NCBI RefSeq assembly: GCF_000162575.1 | Contig: NZ_CM000776.2 | Coordinates: 934,950 to 998,949, forward strand | DNA from: Helicobacter canadensis MIT 98-5491 | Lineage (GTDB): Bacteria > Campylobacterota > Campylobacteria > Campylobacterales > Helicobacteraceae | Length of the DNA stretch: 64,000 nucleotides | Reading direction: 5' to 3' | Part shown: positions 19,283 through 28,932 of the stretch, piece by piece | How the letters are laid out: each line of letters begins with the position of its first letter | How positions within the stretch are numbered: the first letter of the stretch is position 1 | The notes under the pieces: generated by a model | Database searches by the model: none | What the model saw: only the letters and a program-made list of their open reading frames with translations | What the model was told of the DNA's origin: nothing | Position numbers and translations under genes: made by a program

Positions 19283-19288
19283 ATTGTA
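19283..19288 (-). promoter_or_regulatory. candidate -10 element for the hisC-fliFGH-dxs-mla transcript
   Basis: The 76 bases between the upstream gene and the hisC ATG contain TACAAT on the minus strand, about 40 bases before the start codon. Genes downstream of it overlap or are separated by at most 8 bases down to the RND gene at 8938, so one promoter here could serve them all. Confidence 0.4.
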
Positions 19289-19318
19289 GCAAAATTTCTA
19301 TTAAAGAAATTTGGAATT

Positions 19319-20746
19319 TTATAAAATCATACGCATCATATCGATAAATTGTTCCATATCTCCTTTGATAATAAAGTAGGTAATCCCTAATCTTTTGGCT
19401 TCTTGTATGAGAGATTTATCGAAATTTTTAGGCACAATAGCACAAAAATTAATTTTTTCTTTTGTTTTGAAGGTTTGATAATATTTTTGAATAAAATCTA
19501 AAATATTTATTCCATTTACCTCCCATTCCATTACAATGACATCATAATGATGTTGCAAAGTTGAATCAAGATTATTTTGAGGTTTATTGGAAGTTGTAAT
19601 TTGTAAATCATTGTCAAATTTTTTTAGATATTCTCGGTAGCGTTTGCTATCTTCTTTGGAATTTTGAATTAATAAAATATTTTTTTTGCTAAAGGCTTCT
19701 AAATATTTAAGTAAATCAAAAAGTGATTGTGTTTCTCTGCGAATTTTTGTTTTATCAAGACTTCTAAGAAAGTATTTTAAAAAAGTTTTTGAGCTATAAG
19801 TGCCTGTAATACCTGCTTCAATAAAGAAGCGTCTAACGCTCAAACTCCCTCTAGCTCTCTGCCATAGTAAAAAATCTAGGTCAAAAGCTTTGGTGTTTAG
19901 TAGTTTGATAAAATCCTCTTTAAAAGCTTTAATGAGAGGAAGATAGCTTTTCAAAAAGGGTTCATAAAATTTATCATAAAAATCTTCTTTAACTTTAGTG
20001 ATTTTGGCTAATTTCTCTTTTTGTAAAGAGAGATAATGCAGTAAATCAACATATTTTTTACGAAAATTTTTGAGATAGGATTGTGCTTGGATATAGTTTG
20101 TAGAGTTTTGATCATTGCGTTTAGCAAATTGTTCCTCAAGTCTTTTTAGAGTTTCTCCCATAGAAGCTTGTTGTGCTGAAGTGCTTTTGATGATGGATTG
20201 TGTGGTTTGGATAAGTTCTTCAATTTTGACATATTCGATTTGTTTGGCTAAAAAAACTTTTTCATAAGAATGCATTGGGGGATAGGAAGCTTTTTTTAAA
20301 AAGGCTTCATAAGCTTTGTCTAGGGCAGTTAGTTCGGATTTGAGATTAGTTAAAGCGAGATTTGGAATCGTGCTATCGAGTTCAAAGAGATCATTGTAGG
20401 CTGTAAATAAAAAGCGTTTAATGCGTAAAAAGTCTAATTCTTTTTTGGATTCAATGTCTTTTTGGTAACGCTTGATAATGTTTTCAACGCCACCATAATA
20501 ATCATAAATGCAATCTTTGATACTTTTAGTTTGGTGGATTTCAAAATTTTCTTTGATAACCTTTGGTTTAACAAAGATAACTTCTCTGGAATCAGAGACT
20601 TCAAATTCTACTTCTCTATTGGGTGTTAGTTCATTTAGTTGTCCTTGCCAAATATGCAAATCAAATTCATAGCGGCGTTTATTATTGGCTTGTTCAATTG
20701 CACCGCGTTTTGTTTTGGCATTAATAGCCACTAAATAACCTGTCAT
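19319..20746 (-). CDS. conserved hypothetical protein with OB/cold-shock-like N terminus and receiver-like C terminus
   Basis: A 475-residue soluble protein that I do not recognise as a named gene. The first 65 residues look like a cold-shock or OB fold: MTGYLVAINAKTKRG, then RRYEFDLHIW, then a segment rich in alternating V/E residues. The middle (about residues 90-350) is helical and charged, with coiled-coil potential. The last 115 residues (from ILLIQNSKEDSKRY) read like a response-regulator receiver domain: a beta strand, a DVIVMEWEVNGINILDFIQ segment where the phospho-acceptor aspartate would be expected, and a final I-T-Y-F-I-I-K strand with the lysine. The acceptor position appears to be E rather than D, so phosphorylation is doubtful. 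GAGGGG precedes the ATG. Confidence 0.6.
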   Translation of the reverse strand: MTGYLVAINAKTKRGAIEQANNKRRYEFDLHIWQGQLNELTPNREVEFEVSDSREVIFVKPKVIKENFEIHQTKSIKDCIYDYYGGVENIIKRYQKDIESKKELDFLRIKRFLFTAYNDLFELDSTIPNLALTNLKSELTALDKAYEAFLKKASYPPMHSYEKVFLAKQIEYVKIEELIQTTQSIIKSTSAQQASMGETLKRLEEQFAKRNDQNSTNYIQAQSYLKNFRKKYVDLLHYLSLQKEKLAKITKVKEDFYDKFYEPFLKSYLPLIKAFKEDFIKLLNTKAFDLDFLLWQRARGSLSVRRFFIEAGITGTYSSKTFLKYFLRSLDKTKIRRETQSLFDLLKYLEAFSKKNILLIQNSKEDSKRYREYLKKFDNDLQITTSNKPQNNLDSTLQHHYDVIVMEWEVNGINILDFIQKYYQTFKTKEKINFCAIVPKNFDKSLIQEAKRLGITYFIIKGDMEQFIDMMRMIL

Positions 20747-20763
20747 TTACCCCTCACCCTAAT

Positions 20764-20780
20764 AAACTTTAATAAAGTTT
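20764..20780. promoter_or_regulatory. 17-bp palindrome in the leader of the OB/receiver-like gene
   Basis: AAACTTTA and TAAAGTTT flank a single A, giving a perfect palindrome a short distance upstream of the ATG at 20746. A TATAAA-like element lies further upstream on the minus strand. The palindrome may be an operator or an RNA hairpin in the leader. The surrounding 100 bases between this gene and the tolC-like gene hold nothing else I can name. Confidence 0.3.
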
Positions 20781-20846
20781 TTTAAAGAATTTATAATTTT
20801 AGCTTTTTGTAGATTTTATCCCCCTTAAAAAATATTAAGGAAAGAA

Positions 20847-22106
20847 TTAATTTAAAACTTGTGGCGTTTGCGTGATTCTCTCAATTTCTGCTAAGGCTTG
20901 GAGAATCGCATAGCGGTTTAAAACAACATTGGTTCTTGCTTGGGTTAATAGATATTCTGCATCTAAAAAGTCGCTTGTGCTTTGGATTCTCTCTTTGTAG
21001 CGATTTTTGGAAATGCGGTAGTTTTCTTCAGCTTGAGTGAGAGCGCTTAAAGCAACTTGGTAAGCATTTAAAGAAAGATTATAAGTTTCTAGGGCGGAGA
21101 AAAGTTGCAAATCTAAATCTTCTAATAAAGTAATCCTTTGGCTCTCAAAAGCAAGTTTATTGACTTTGGTTGATTCTAAGGTGTATTTGTCGTTAAATCC
21201 ATTAAAAAGATTGAGATTGATTTGTAAGGTAATCATTGTTTCATCATTGTAGGTATTGGATCTTTTAGAAAGTCTATAATCTTCTCCATAACGCGTATAA
21301 TCTCCAATAATATTAATATTGGGTAGAAAATTCCCTTTAGCACTTTTAACCAAATAATCTTTACTTTGAATTACCGAATCTAAGAAAAGCAATTCAGATC
21401 GCTTTTGATACATTAAATTTTTAAGTGTTGATTCTATGAGAGTGGGTTGGTGGAGTGTGAGTTCAACTAAGTCTTTTAGATTAATTTTAGTGCGTGTGTA
21501 GCGTTCAAGATTTTTTAGGGAATAGGCTAAATTACTTTTAGCACTTAGTAAGGCTTGGATAGAGTTATTAAGCTCAACTTCGACTTTCAATAAGTCATTT
21601 TTAGGAATCAAGCCAACTTTATAAAATTCCGCACTTTCTCGCCTTTGTTCTTCTAGGAGTGCTTTAGATTGTTCGGCAACAATAACATTTTGCTTTTGCC
21701 TTAAAACATCAATATAAGCAGTTTTAACAAGTAAAATAATATCTTCTTTAGTGGCTTGGAGTTGGTGTTCTTGTGCTTTTGAGAGAGATTCATAACTTGC
21801 AAGATTGTAATAATCACTTAAACCATTAAAAAGATTAAATTGGATATTTGCCCCAATATTTCCTGAAGTTTTTCTGCTGCGTTGGCTTGAGATTTTGTTG
21901 GTTCTATCGGTTGAATAAGTGGCATTAATAGAGGGATAAAATGGGCTTTGATAAGTTTTGTAGTTGTATTGTGCTTCTTTTAAGAGAAATTCTTGCTCTT
22001 TGATAGCGTGGTTTGCTTTGAGTGTTAGATCAATAGCTTCTTGCAAACTAAGAGTGTAGCCAAAACTAGTTAAAATACATAAAAATAAGAGAGTTTTAAG
22101 CGACAT
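20847..22106 (-). CDS. TolC-family outer membrane efflux protein
   Basis: A 419-residue outer-membrane factor that provides the exit duct of a tripartite pump. It has a signal peptide (residues 1-19, ending GYT-LSL). Two OEP repeats follow, each with the family's long helices and short strands (for example GNIGANIQFNLFNGLSDYYNL and MITLQINLNLFNGFNDKYTL). The two FNLFNG / LNLFNG sequences mark equivalent positions of the duplicated half. The start overlaps the end of the RND gene by 11 bases, so the three pump genes form one operon. The substrate is unknown. Confidence 0.9.
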   Translation of the reverse strand: MSLKTLLFLCILTSFGYTLSLQEAIDLTLKANHAIKEQEFLLKEAQYNYKTYQSPFYPSINATYSTDRTNKISSQRSRKTSGNIGANIQFNLFNGLSDYYNLASYESLSKAQEHQLQATKEDIILLVKTAYIDVLRQKQNVIVAEQSKALLEEQRRESAEFYKVGLIPKNDLLKVEVELNNSIQALLSAKSNLAYSLKNLERYTRTKINLKDLVELTLHQPTLIESTLKNLMYQKRSELLFLDSVIQSKDYLVKSAKGNFLPNINIIGDYTRYGEDYRLSKRSNTYNDETMITLQINLNLFNGFNDKYTLESTKVNKLAFESQRITLLEDLDLQLFSALETYNLSLNAYQVALSALTQAEENYRISKNRYKERIQSTSDFLDAEYLLTQARTNVVLNRYAILQALAEIERITQTPQVLN

Positions 22107-25100
22107 TTTTTACCTCTTTTTTGATGAAAAATGAAAGAAGACAAGGAATTAAGAAAATAGTAAGAAATGTGGATAATCCCAATCCACCTAAAATAACCGC
22201 TCCAAGTCCCCGATAGATTTCGCTTCCAGCACCTGGTGCGATGACAAGTGGTAGCATACCAAAAAGTGAAGTGAGTGTGCTCATATAAATAGGGCGAATC
22301 CTAACTTGCACGGCATTTAAAATGGCTTCTTGATAATCCATACCATAAAGTCTAATATTGTGTAAAGATTGATAAACAATTAAGATTGCATTATTAACCA
22401 CGGTTCCTACAAGAATAATAAAACCAAGCATAGTTAAGACATCTAAGGGTTGGTCGGCAATGAATTGATTAGTAAGCCATAATCCTAAGATTCCTCCCCC
22501 AAGGGCTAGAGGGATTGTAAAGAGAATAATCAAAGGATAAATAAAGTCCTCATATAAGGCTGCCATTAAGAGATAAGTGATAAAAACTGCTAAAATAAAT
22601 CCTCCCTCCAAAGCTGTTCTAATTTTGGTGAGTTGATCGGCAGTTCCGCTTAGAGTGATTTTGTTATCATTTAAAGCACCACTATTTTTTAGTTTTTCTA
22701 AAACTTCGCCTTGTATGATTTCCATTGTTTCTTGAATCGTGATATTTTTTGGAGGATTGATTTGTAGAGTGATTGTTCTATCTCTTTCTAAATGCCGAAT
22801 CTCATTAATTCCGTATTCTAATTTTTGGATTGCTAGAGAAGAAATAGGCAAGATTCCGCCATCTGGAGTGTAGATTGAGGCGTTATAGAGTTCTTCTGGG
22901 GAAGTGATTTGTGATTGTTGGGTTTTAAGTATAAGATCAATTTTTTCCCGCCCTTCTTCTTTGTATTCAGAAATTTTTCTCCCATCCATTAGCACATCAA
23001 TAGTGATTCCAAAGCTTTGTGCATCTAAGCCTACTGCTTTTAATCTCTCGTTGTTTGGGTAGAGATTGATTTCAGGGTAGAGTATTTCTAAGCTTGGGCG
23101 AGGTGAGATTTGTGTTTCTTTTCCTAAGGTTTCTAGGGTAATGCGTTGAAGTTCTAAAGCGGTGATGATGATTTTGTCTAAATCTGTGCCACTAATATCC
23201 ACATCAATACTCCTGCCTTGTCCTCCACGCCTTTCAAAGATACCTTGTTGAGAAGCATTGCCTGTGATGCCTGGGATTTGAGCCATACAAGTTTTTGCTA
23301 GAGGGATTAACTCACTTGCTCTAGTTTCTTCAGTAGAACGCATACCAAATTGCATATCTGTTTCATTGGCAAAATAATACATATTGGCAATAGGAGGCAA
23401 AGTAGCACTACCTTGATAGCCATTAGAGGCATAGTAATCTTTAACACAAAGATAAAGAGTTTCTCCTGTTTTAACGCGTTCTTCATAGGATAAACCTGGA
23501 GGAGGATTGAGTTTGGCAAAGATGAAATTTTGATTTCCTTGGGGTAAATATTCCATTTTTGGAAATAAAAAATAAGTAAAAGCAATGGAGATAAAAGTTA
23601 GACTTAAGATTGTTAAGATTTTATTTTTCGTATTTTGCATTGATTTATAGACAAAAAACATAATCCATTTTACGCAGTAATTGCCTAATTCTACAAACTT
23701 CTGTGTTAAAAGTAGGAGAAATTTTGGCGGAGTTAAGCTAATGGTGCGTTTATTGACTTGATAGCTTAGAGTGGGAATAACAAGCACAGAAACAAAAAGA
23801 GAAAGCCCTACAGCACTACTTGATGCAATGGCAATATCGCGAAAAAGTTGTCCGGCTTCTTCTTGAACATTGATAATAGGGATAAAAATCGCCACGGTGG
23901 TTAAAACAGATGCAATTAGTCCGCCAATGACTTCTGTTGTTCCATCGCTAACAGCTTGAATGGGAGATTTCCCCATTTTTCTATGGCGGTCAATATTTTC
24001 TAGCACTACAATAGCCGAATCAACTAACATACCTACAGCAAAAGAAATTCCTGCTAGAGAAACAACATTGAGTGTTCGATTTAAAGCAGCCATAATAATA
24101 AAAGTCCCAAACACGCTAAGAGGCATTGAGATTGCAATAATGAGTGTGGAAGTAATGGAGCGTAAAAAAATAAAGAGAATTCCACAAGCTAGGAATGCAC
24201 CCGCTAAAATATTGCCTTTTACTAAATCAATAGCTTGTGTGATATAGTTTCTTTGATCGCTAACCCATTCTAGTTTTAAACCCTCTTTTTTGAGAATGCC
24301 CTCATTAAGTTCTTCAAAAACTTCTTTTACTTGATTGGTGAGTTCTAGTGTATTGGCATCAGCAGTGGGTTTAATAAATACATTAAGGGATTCTTGTCCA
24401 TTATAAAAGGAAGCAGCTATTTTACTTTCAAACCCCTCTTGCACTTTTGCAACATCGCCGATTTTAACTCTTTTAACGCCATCACTCCAAATGATTGTTT
24501 CTGCAATCATTTCTGGGGTTTTGTATTCAGCAGCAGTTCGGATACGATAGGCTTTTCGTCCATAATTCATTGTGCCTGCGGAAATATTTATATTTTCTCT
24601 CTCTAAGGCATTAATAAGTGTATCGATGGTTAAGTCATAGGCGGCAAGTTTTTGATAATCTAAAATAATGTGCATTTGCCTATCATCACCGCCAGGAAAA
24701 TTCACTTCTGCTACACCATCAATGCGTTCAAAATATTGAATCACTTTTTCATTAAAGAAAGTCCGATACTCTCGGACATTTTTAGTTTCACTTACTAAAG
24801 CCATTCTAACCACTGGAGAGGTATCATCACCTGTGGCACGAATAATAGGTCTATCTATATTGTCAGGATAACCTTTGACTTCATCAAGCTTATTGCTTAC
24901 ATCAAGCAGGGCTTCTGTGAGATTTGTGCCAATATTAAACTCCAAAGTAATATGAGCTCTTGCATTTCTAGAGCGTGATTCTAAAGAAACAAGATTATCA
25001 ATTCCTTTTAAGACTTGTTCTTGTCTTTCAATAATTTCTCTTTCAATTTCATAAGGCGTTGCACCATCCCAAGTTGTAGAGATTGAAATAACTGGTCGTG

Positions 25101-25215
25101 TTACTTTGGGGGTGAGTTGATAGGGCATTGTTTTTAGGCTTAAAATGCCAAAGAGTGTAACAAGAATCATTCCAACAATAACGACAACAGGGCGATTGAT
25201 AATTTTTTCTATCAT
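22096..25215 (-). CDS. RND efflux transporter, AcrB/HAE1-like
   Basis: A 1039-residue inner-membrane pump of full length, with the usual two sets of six helices and two large periplasmic loops. The proton-relay helix 4 carries GMLVDSAIVVLENIDRHR. A single D at this place and the VLENIDR sequence fit the hydrophobe/amphiphile (HAE) group better than the heavy-metal CzcA group. Helix 10-11 contains GTVVNNAILIVY, also typical. It lies between the adaptor and outer-membrane genes. The closest functional analogues in this group export bile salts, dyes and antibiotics, but specificity is not visible here. Confidence 0.92.
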   Translation of the reverse strand: MIEKIINRPVVVIVGMILVTLFGILSLKTMPYQLTPKVTRPVISISTTWDGATPYEIEREIIERQEQVLKGIDNLVSLESRSRNARAHITLEFNIGTNLTEALLDVSNKLDEVKGYPDNIDRPIIRATGDDTSPVVRMALVSETKNVREYRTFFNEKVIQYFERIDGVAEVNFPGGDDRQMHIILDYQKLAAYDLTIDTLINALERENINISAGTMNYGRKAYRIRTAAEYKTPEMIAETIIWSDGVKRVKIGDVAKVQEGFESKIAASFYNGQESLNVFIKPTADANTLELTNQVKEVFEELNEGILKKEGLKLEWVSDQRNYITQAIDLVKGNILAGAFLACGILFIFLRSITSTLIIAISMPLSVFGTFIIMAALNRTLNVVSLAGISFAVGMLVDSAIVVLENIDRHRKMGKSPIQAVSDGTTEVIGGLIASVLTTVAIFIPIINVQEEAGQLFRDIAIASSSAVGLSLFVSVLVIPTLSYQVNKRTISLTPPKFLLLLTQKFVELGNYCVKWIMFFVYKSMQNTKNKILTILSLTFISIAFTYFLFPKMEYLPQGNQNFIFAKLNPPPGLSYEERVKTGETLYLCVKDYYASNGYQGSATLPPIANMYYFANETDMQFGMRSTEETRASELIPLAKTCMAQIPGITGNASQQGIFERRGGQGRSIDVDISGTDLDKIIITALELQRITLETLGKETQISPRPSLEILYPEINLYPNNERLKAVGLDAQSFGITIDVLMDGRKISEYKEEGREKIDLILKTQQSQITSPEELYNASIYTPDGGILPISSLAIQKLEYGINEIRHLERDRTITLQINPPKNITIQETMEIIQGEVLEKLKNSGALNDNKITLSGTADQLTKIRTALEGGFILAVFITYLLMAALYEDFIYPLIILFTIPLALGGGILGLWLTNQFIADQPLDVLTMLGFIILVGTVVNNAILIVYQSLHNIRLYGMDYQEAILNAVQVRIRPIYMSTLTSLFGMLPLVIAPGAGSEIYRGLGAVILGGLGLSTFLTIFLIPCLLSFFIKKEVKNVA

Positions 25216-25224
25216 TTGATTTCT

Positions 25225-26256
25225 TTAGCTATTGGCTTCTTTGATAGGTTGATTATCTCTTAATCTCTCAAAGCCTTGAGTGATGACTTTATCTTGTGTG
25301 GAGAGAGTGGCATTAATAGGTGTGATAGAAGCGTTTAAGCCCTCATAGCCATTGACTTTGATAAAAACTTGTTTTGCCTTATTGTCTTTAATGATAAAAA
25401 TACAATCTCCATTTTGAGTGGGGAGTATAGAATCTCTAGGCACTAGGAGGCTTTCTTGGGATTTAGTGATATTGAGATTTGCTTTCACTTCCAAGCCCTC
25501 AATTAATTCGCCTTTTTTATCATCAATGGAGAGTTTGATAGGAAAAGTTCTTGCTTTGGCATCGCCTAATGGAATAAGGGCGATAATTTTAGCAGAATAG
25601 TTTTTATTAGCGATATTAACTTGCACTAAATCGCCAATTTTTAAAGATCGTAAAATACTAAAAGGCACTTCAATATTGGCTTCTAGTGGGCTTAGTTTAG
25701 CAATATTAAAGATACTTGCACCAGCACTTACCCATTCGCCTTGTTTAAGAAGTCTTTGGAGTATCACGCCATCATAAGGTGCTTTGAGAATTTTTTTATC
25801 TTTTTGGGTTTTTAAATATTCTAAATCTGCGGCAATTGATTCTGTATTTCCCTCTTGGGCTTGGAGATTAAAAAGGGCATCTTCGTATTCTTTATAAGCA
25901 ATAGAATCACTCTCATAAAGGCTTTTGTAACGCTCAAAGTCTTTTTTACTCTTTTTTAAAAGTGCGGTGGATTGCTTAAGTAGTGATTCTTTGGCTTTTA
26001 TTTCTTTTGTAAGTAAATCGCTATTGAGTTTTGCTAGGGGTTGTCCTGCCGTAATCTTTTGCCCTTCGCGGACAAAAAGCTCTTCAATCACTCCAGAGAC
26101 TTCAGAGGCTAGTAAAGCCCTTTCGCTAAAATAAAGTGATCCCACATAAATATGATTTTGGCTTAAGAATCCGCTTTGTATTGGTTGTGAAGTAACAAGA
26201 GTTTGTGCAAATAATAGAAGCGGAAAAAGTAATAGTAGTAGAATCCTACTCATCAA
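25225..26256 (-). CDS. RND efflux periplasmic adaptor (membrane fusion protein)
   Basis: A 343-residue HlyD/AcrA-type adaptor with a signal peptide (hydrophobic residues 4-17). A biotinyl-lipoyl-like half domain (VSGVIEELFVREGQKITAGQPLAKL) comes first, then a helical hairpin (about residues 75-150), the second half of the lipoyl domain (APYDGVILQRLLKQGEWVSAG), and a beta-barrel. It would bridge the RND pump and the TolC-like duct. It is the first gene of the operon and is divergent from pglB across 79 bases. Confidence 0.9.
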   Translation of the reverse strand: MMSRILLLLLFPLLLFAQTLVTSQPIQSGFLSQNHIYVGSLYFSERALLASEVSGVIEELFVREGQKITAGQPLAKLNSDLLTKEIKAKESLLKQSTALLKKSKKDFERYKSLYESDSIAYKEYEDALFNLQAQEGNTESIAADLEYLKTQKDKKILKAPYDGVILQRLLKQGEWVSAGASIFNIAKLSPLEANIEVPFSILRSLKIGDLVQVNIANKNYSAKIIALIPLGDAKARTFPIKLSIDDKKGELIEGLEVKANLNITKSQESLLVPRDSILPTQNGDCIFIIKDNKAKQVFIKVNGYEGLNASITPINATLSTQDKVITQGFERLRDNQPIKEANS

Positions 26257-26321
26257 AAACTCCCTAGCTTTTATTGAAATGCAATGCTAACATAAAAGTG
26301 TTAAGTTTTTGTGAAATTCGA

Positions 26322-26327
26322 TACAAT
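26322..26327 (+). promoter_or_regulatory. candidate -10 element very close to the pglB start
   Basis: TACAAT (in GATACAAT) ends only eight bases before the GTG at 26336. If used, transcription would begin at about 26333-26335 and the message would have almost no leader. Confidence 0.35.
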
Positions 26328-26335
26328 TTTAAAAA

Positions 26336-28357
26336 GTGTCTAATCCTATAAAAAGGCTTTGTGGTTTGAAAAAATGGTTTTGGTGGGCTGTTTTGGCTTA
26401 TATTGTATCGCTTTTGTTGCGTTTTTATTATCCTTTATTAATTGGGGATTTGGATTATTATTTTAAGGGTTGGTTGCTTAATACGAATGATGGTTATTTT
26501 TATGCACAAGGTGCAAGGGATCTTTTGTCTGGAGTAAAATCCACATTGCATTCACCTATTAATGAAATGCTTTCTCAAATTACTGCCTTTTTGGCTTGGA
26601 TTCTTCCTTTGTCTTTGGAACAGATTATTTTTTATATGTCGGGATTTTTTGGGTGTGTTATTGTATTTTTGGTTGTGTATCTTGCTAGGGATTTTGGCGG
26701 AGTTATAAGCTTTTTGTGTGGTGTGCTTAGTGGTATTGGGGTAAGCTATTATAATCGCACGATGTTTGGGTATTATGATACCGATATGCTTGTGGTGGTT
26801 TTGGGATTGTTAGTGGGGGTTGTTATTTTTGATATGCTGGAGAAAACTAGCAAGATTCAAGGGATTTGTTTGTTAGTTTGTAGTGGAGTGGCTTTGGTTT
26901 ATTATCCCTCTTTGCGTTATGTGTTGATAGGGTATAGTGGCGTTTTGGTGCTTTTGGGATTTTTTGGGAGTAGGGCTAGGGTTGTTAATGGAATCTTGTT
27001 GTGTGTGCTTTTGGGTGTTAGTTTGTTGCCACAATATTTGGTTTTATGGATTATTGTTTGTGTGGCTTTAGTTTTGTTGTTTAATGATTCTTTATTTAAG
27101 TTTTTTGGGAGAATTTATTACGCACTTTTGGTGGCTTTTGGCGTGGTGTTAGTAATAAAGATTTTGCCTGAAATTTTTGGAAGTGTTTATGTTGTTGGGA
27201 ATGTTAGCAATGTAGATTTTCATTATTTAGATGTTATGGAGAGTATCGCTGAAGTTTCAAGTTTGGGGTTTTTGGAGTTTGTGTATCGCATTAGCGGGAA
27301 TCTTGCGTGGTTTATTTTAGGAAGCCTTGGGATTTTACTTTTATTTATAAGGGATAAGCGATTTTTAATTTTTCTACCTTTCTTGGTTATTGGATTTTTT
27401 GGTTATTTTAAGGGGTTGCGATTCACCTTTTATGCTGTGCCAATTTATGCTTTGGGTGTGGGTTATTTGCTCTTTGTGGTGCTAGAGATTTTTAAGCCTA
27501 AGAAAGCATTGGCTTATGGATTAATTGGAGTTTATTGTGTGGCATCATTATTTCCTCATTTGGTGCATATTAAGAGTTATTTGCCTTTGCCAATTTTAGA
27601 AAAGCAGGAAGCAGAGAGTTTGAGTGAGATTCCTGCTAAGAGTGGAGATTATGCGTTAGCTTGGTGGGATTATGGGTATTGGATTGGATATTTTGCGAAG
27701 CTTAATGTATTTATTGATGGTGGGAAGCATAGTGGGAGGGATAACTTTCCTATTAGTTTTATTCTAAGTAGCACCAATCAAAGACAAAGCTATAATATGG
27801 CGAAATTGCTCTTAAATAATCTTAGTTTTGAAGAGTTTGCTAAGGCTAGAAATTTGTCTTTTCAAGAAGCTTTAGAAGTATTAAAAACAGATTTAGATTT
27901 TGCACCTAAGAATCAAGATTTGTATTTTATTTTGCCTTATAGAATGCTTTCTATTTTTTCGGCTATTGTGCGTTTTAGTAATCGGGATTTAGAGAGTGGG
28001 GAGGCTTTTTTGGATAAGGTTTTAATGCTTTCTCAAAAGAAAATAGGGGATAGAATCTTTTTTGATTCTAGGGTTTATGTGGATAAAAATAAGGGTAAAA
28101 TAGGGATTTTGGGGGAAGAGTTTGCTATGGATATTGCAGAAATTTTGGTTTTAAAAGATTCTGCTAGAGGTGTTAAATTTAATTCTCAAAGTCCTGTTGT
28201 TTTGCTTGATTTGGGTAATGAAGCGTATGTTTTGTGCGATAAGGCTTATTTGGATTCTTTTTATTTTAGGGGAATGTTTTTTGATAATTTAGATGAAAAT
28301 TTATTCCAAAAAGTGGCAAAAAATGAGAAAATAGCGATTTATAAACTAAAGCAATAA
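26336..28357 (+). CDS. pglB: oligosaccharyltransferase PglB (N-linked protein glycosylation)
   Basis: A 673-residue STT3-family enzyme that moves a lipid-linked glycan onto asparagine in periplasmic sequons. The N-terminal half has about a dozen membrane helices. The catalytic residues are recognisable: D52 in [13 protein letters not shown], the D-T-D of FGYYDTDM in the first loop, and the WWDYG signature at residues 443-447, near the position in C. jejuni PglB (457). The C-terminal domain is periplasmic. The start appears to be GTG at 26336 with no clear ribosome binding site; a TTG at 26366 is an alternative. No other pgl genes are adjacent, unlike the C. jejuni locus. H. pullorum is known to carry unlinked pglB genes. 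Confidence 0.94.
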   Translation: MSNPIKRLCGLKKWFWWAVLAYIVSLLLRFYYPLLIGDLDYYFKGWLLNTNDGYFYAQGARDLLSGVKSTLHSPINEMLSQITAFLAWILPLSLEQIIFYMSGFFGCVIVFLVVYLARDFGGVISFLCGVLSGIGVSYYNRTMFGYYDTDMLVVVLGLLVGVVIFDMLEKTSKIQGICLLVCSGVALVYYPSLRYVLIGYSGVLVLLGFFGSRARVVNGILLCVLLGVSLLPQYLVLWIIVCVALVLLFNDSLFKFFGRIYYALLVAFGVVLVIKILPEIFGSVYVVGNVSNVDFHYLDVMESIAEVSSLGFLEFVYRISGNLAWFILGSLGILLLFIRDKRFLIFLPFLVIGFFGYFKGLRFTFYAVPIYALGVGYLLFVVLEIFKPKKALAYGLIGVYCVASLFPHLVHIKSYLPLPILEKQEAESLSEIPAKSGDYALAWWDYGYWIGYFAKLNVFIDGGKHSGRDNFPISFILSSTNQRQSYNMAKLLLNNLSFEEFAKARNLSFQEALEVLKTDLDFAPKNQDLYFILPYRMLSIFSAIVRFSNRDLESGEAFLDKVLMLSQKKIGDRIFFDSRVYVDKNKGKIGILGEEFAMDIAEILVLKDSARGVKFNSQSPVVLLDLGNEAYVLCDKAYLDSFYFRGMFFDNLDENLFQKVAKNEKIAIYKLKQ

Positions 28358-28367
28358 AGGAAAAGGT

Positions 28368-28841
28368 ATGGAATTTACCCATTTAGATGAAAAAAGAAAT
28401 CCTAAAATGGTAGATGTTTCAAGTAAGGATTTGACTAATAGAGTGGCTGTGGCTAGAGGTAAGATTACAATGTCTAGGGAAGCTTTTTTGGCTGTGATTA
28501 ATGAGAGTGGTAAAAAGGGGGCGGTGATTCAAACTGCGATTACTGCGGCAATTATGGGAGCGAAAAAAACTTCAGAGTTGATTCCAATGTGCCATATGAT
28601 TTTTCTTAGTTCTGTAAAATGTGAGATTAAAGAAATAGAAAGTGAAAATGCCTTTGTGCTAGAGGTAAGGGCAAAAAGCTATGGGCAAACTGGAGTGGAA
28701 ATGGAAGCTTTAATGGGTGTGAATATAGGGCTTTTGACAATTTATGATATGGTTAAGGCTATTGATAAAGCAATGGTGATTAGTGAAGTGTATTTGCTTG
28801 AAAAAGAGGGGGGCAAAAGCGGACATTTTGTGCGTGAGTGA
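28368..28841 (+). CDS. moaC: cyclic pyranopterin monophosphate synthase MoaC
   Basis: A 157-residue enzyme of the molybdenum cofactor pathway that acts with MoaA to make cyclic pyranopterin monophosphate from GTP. Family motifs are complete: [28 protein letters not shown], and [11 protein letters not shown]. It begins 10 bases after pglB behind AAAGGAAAAGG and is probably read from the same transcript. No other moa genes are near. Confidence 0.96.
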   Translation: MEFTHLDEKRNPKMVDVSSKDLTNRVAVARGKITMSREAFLAVINESGKKGAVIQTAITAAIMGAKKTSELIPMCHMIFLSSVKCEIKEIESENAFVLEVRAKSYGQTGVEMEALMGVNIGLLTIYDMVKAIDKAMVISEVYLLEKEGGKSGHFVRE

Positions 28842-28932
28842 TTAAGGTTAATAAAAAAATATTTGAATTAGGATTAACATTCATTTACTATTTGGGTGCT
28901 AGAATTCCGCACTTTTTTAAAAGGATGTTACG

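Noticed and set aside
22096-25215. Heavy-metal (CzcA/CznA) assignment for the RND pump
   Set aside because: The helix-4 motif has VDSAIVVLEN, not the paired acidic pattern of metal pumps, so the drug/bile type is the better fit.
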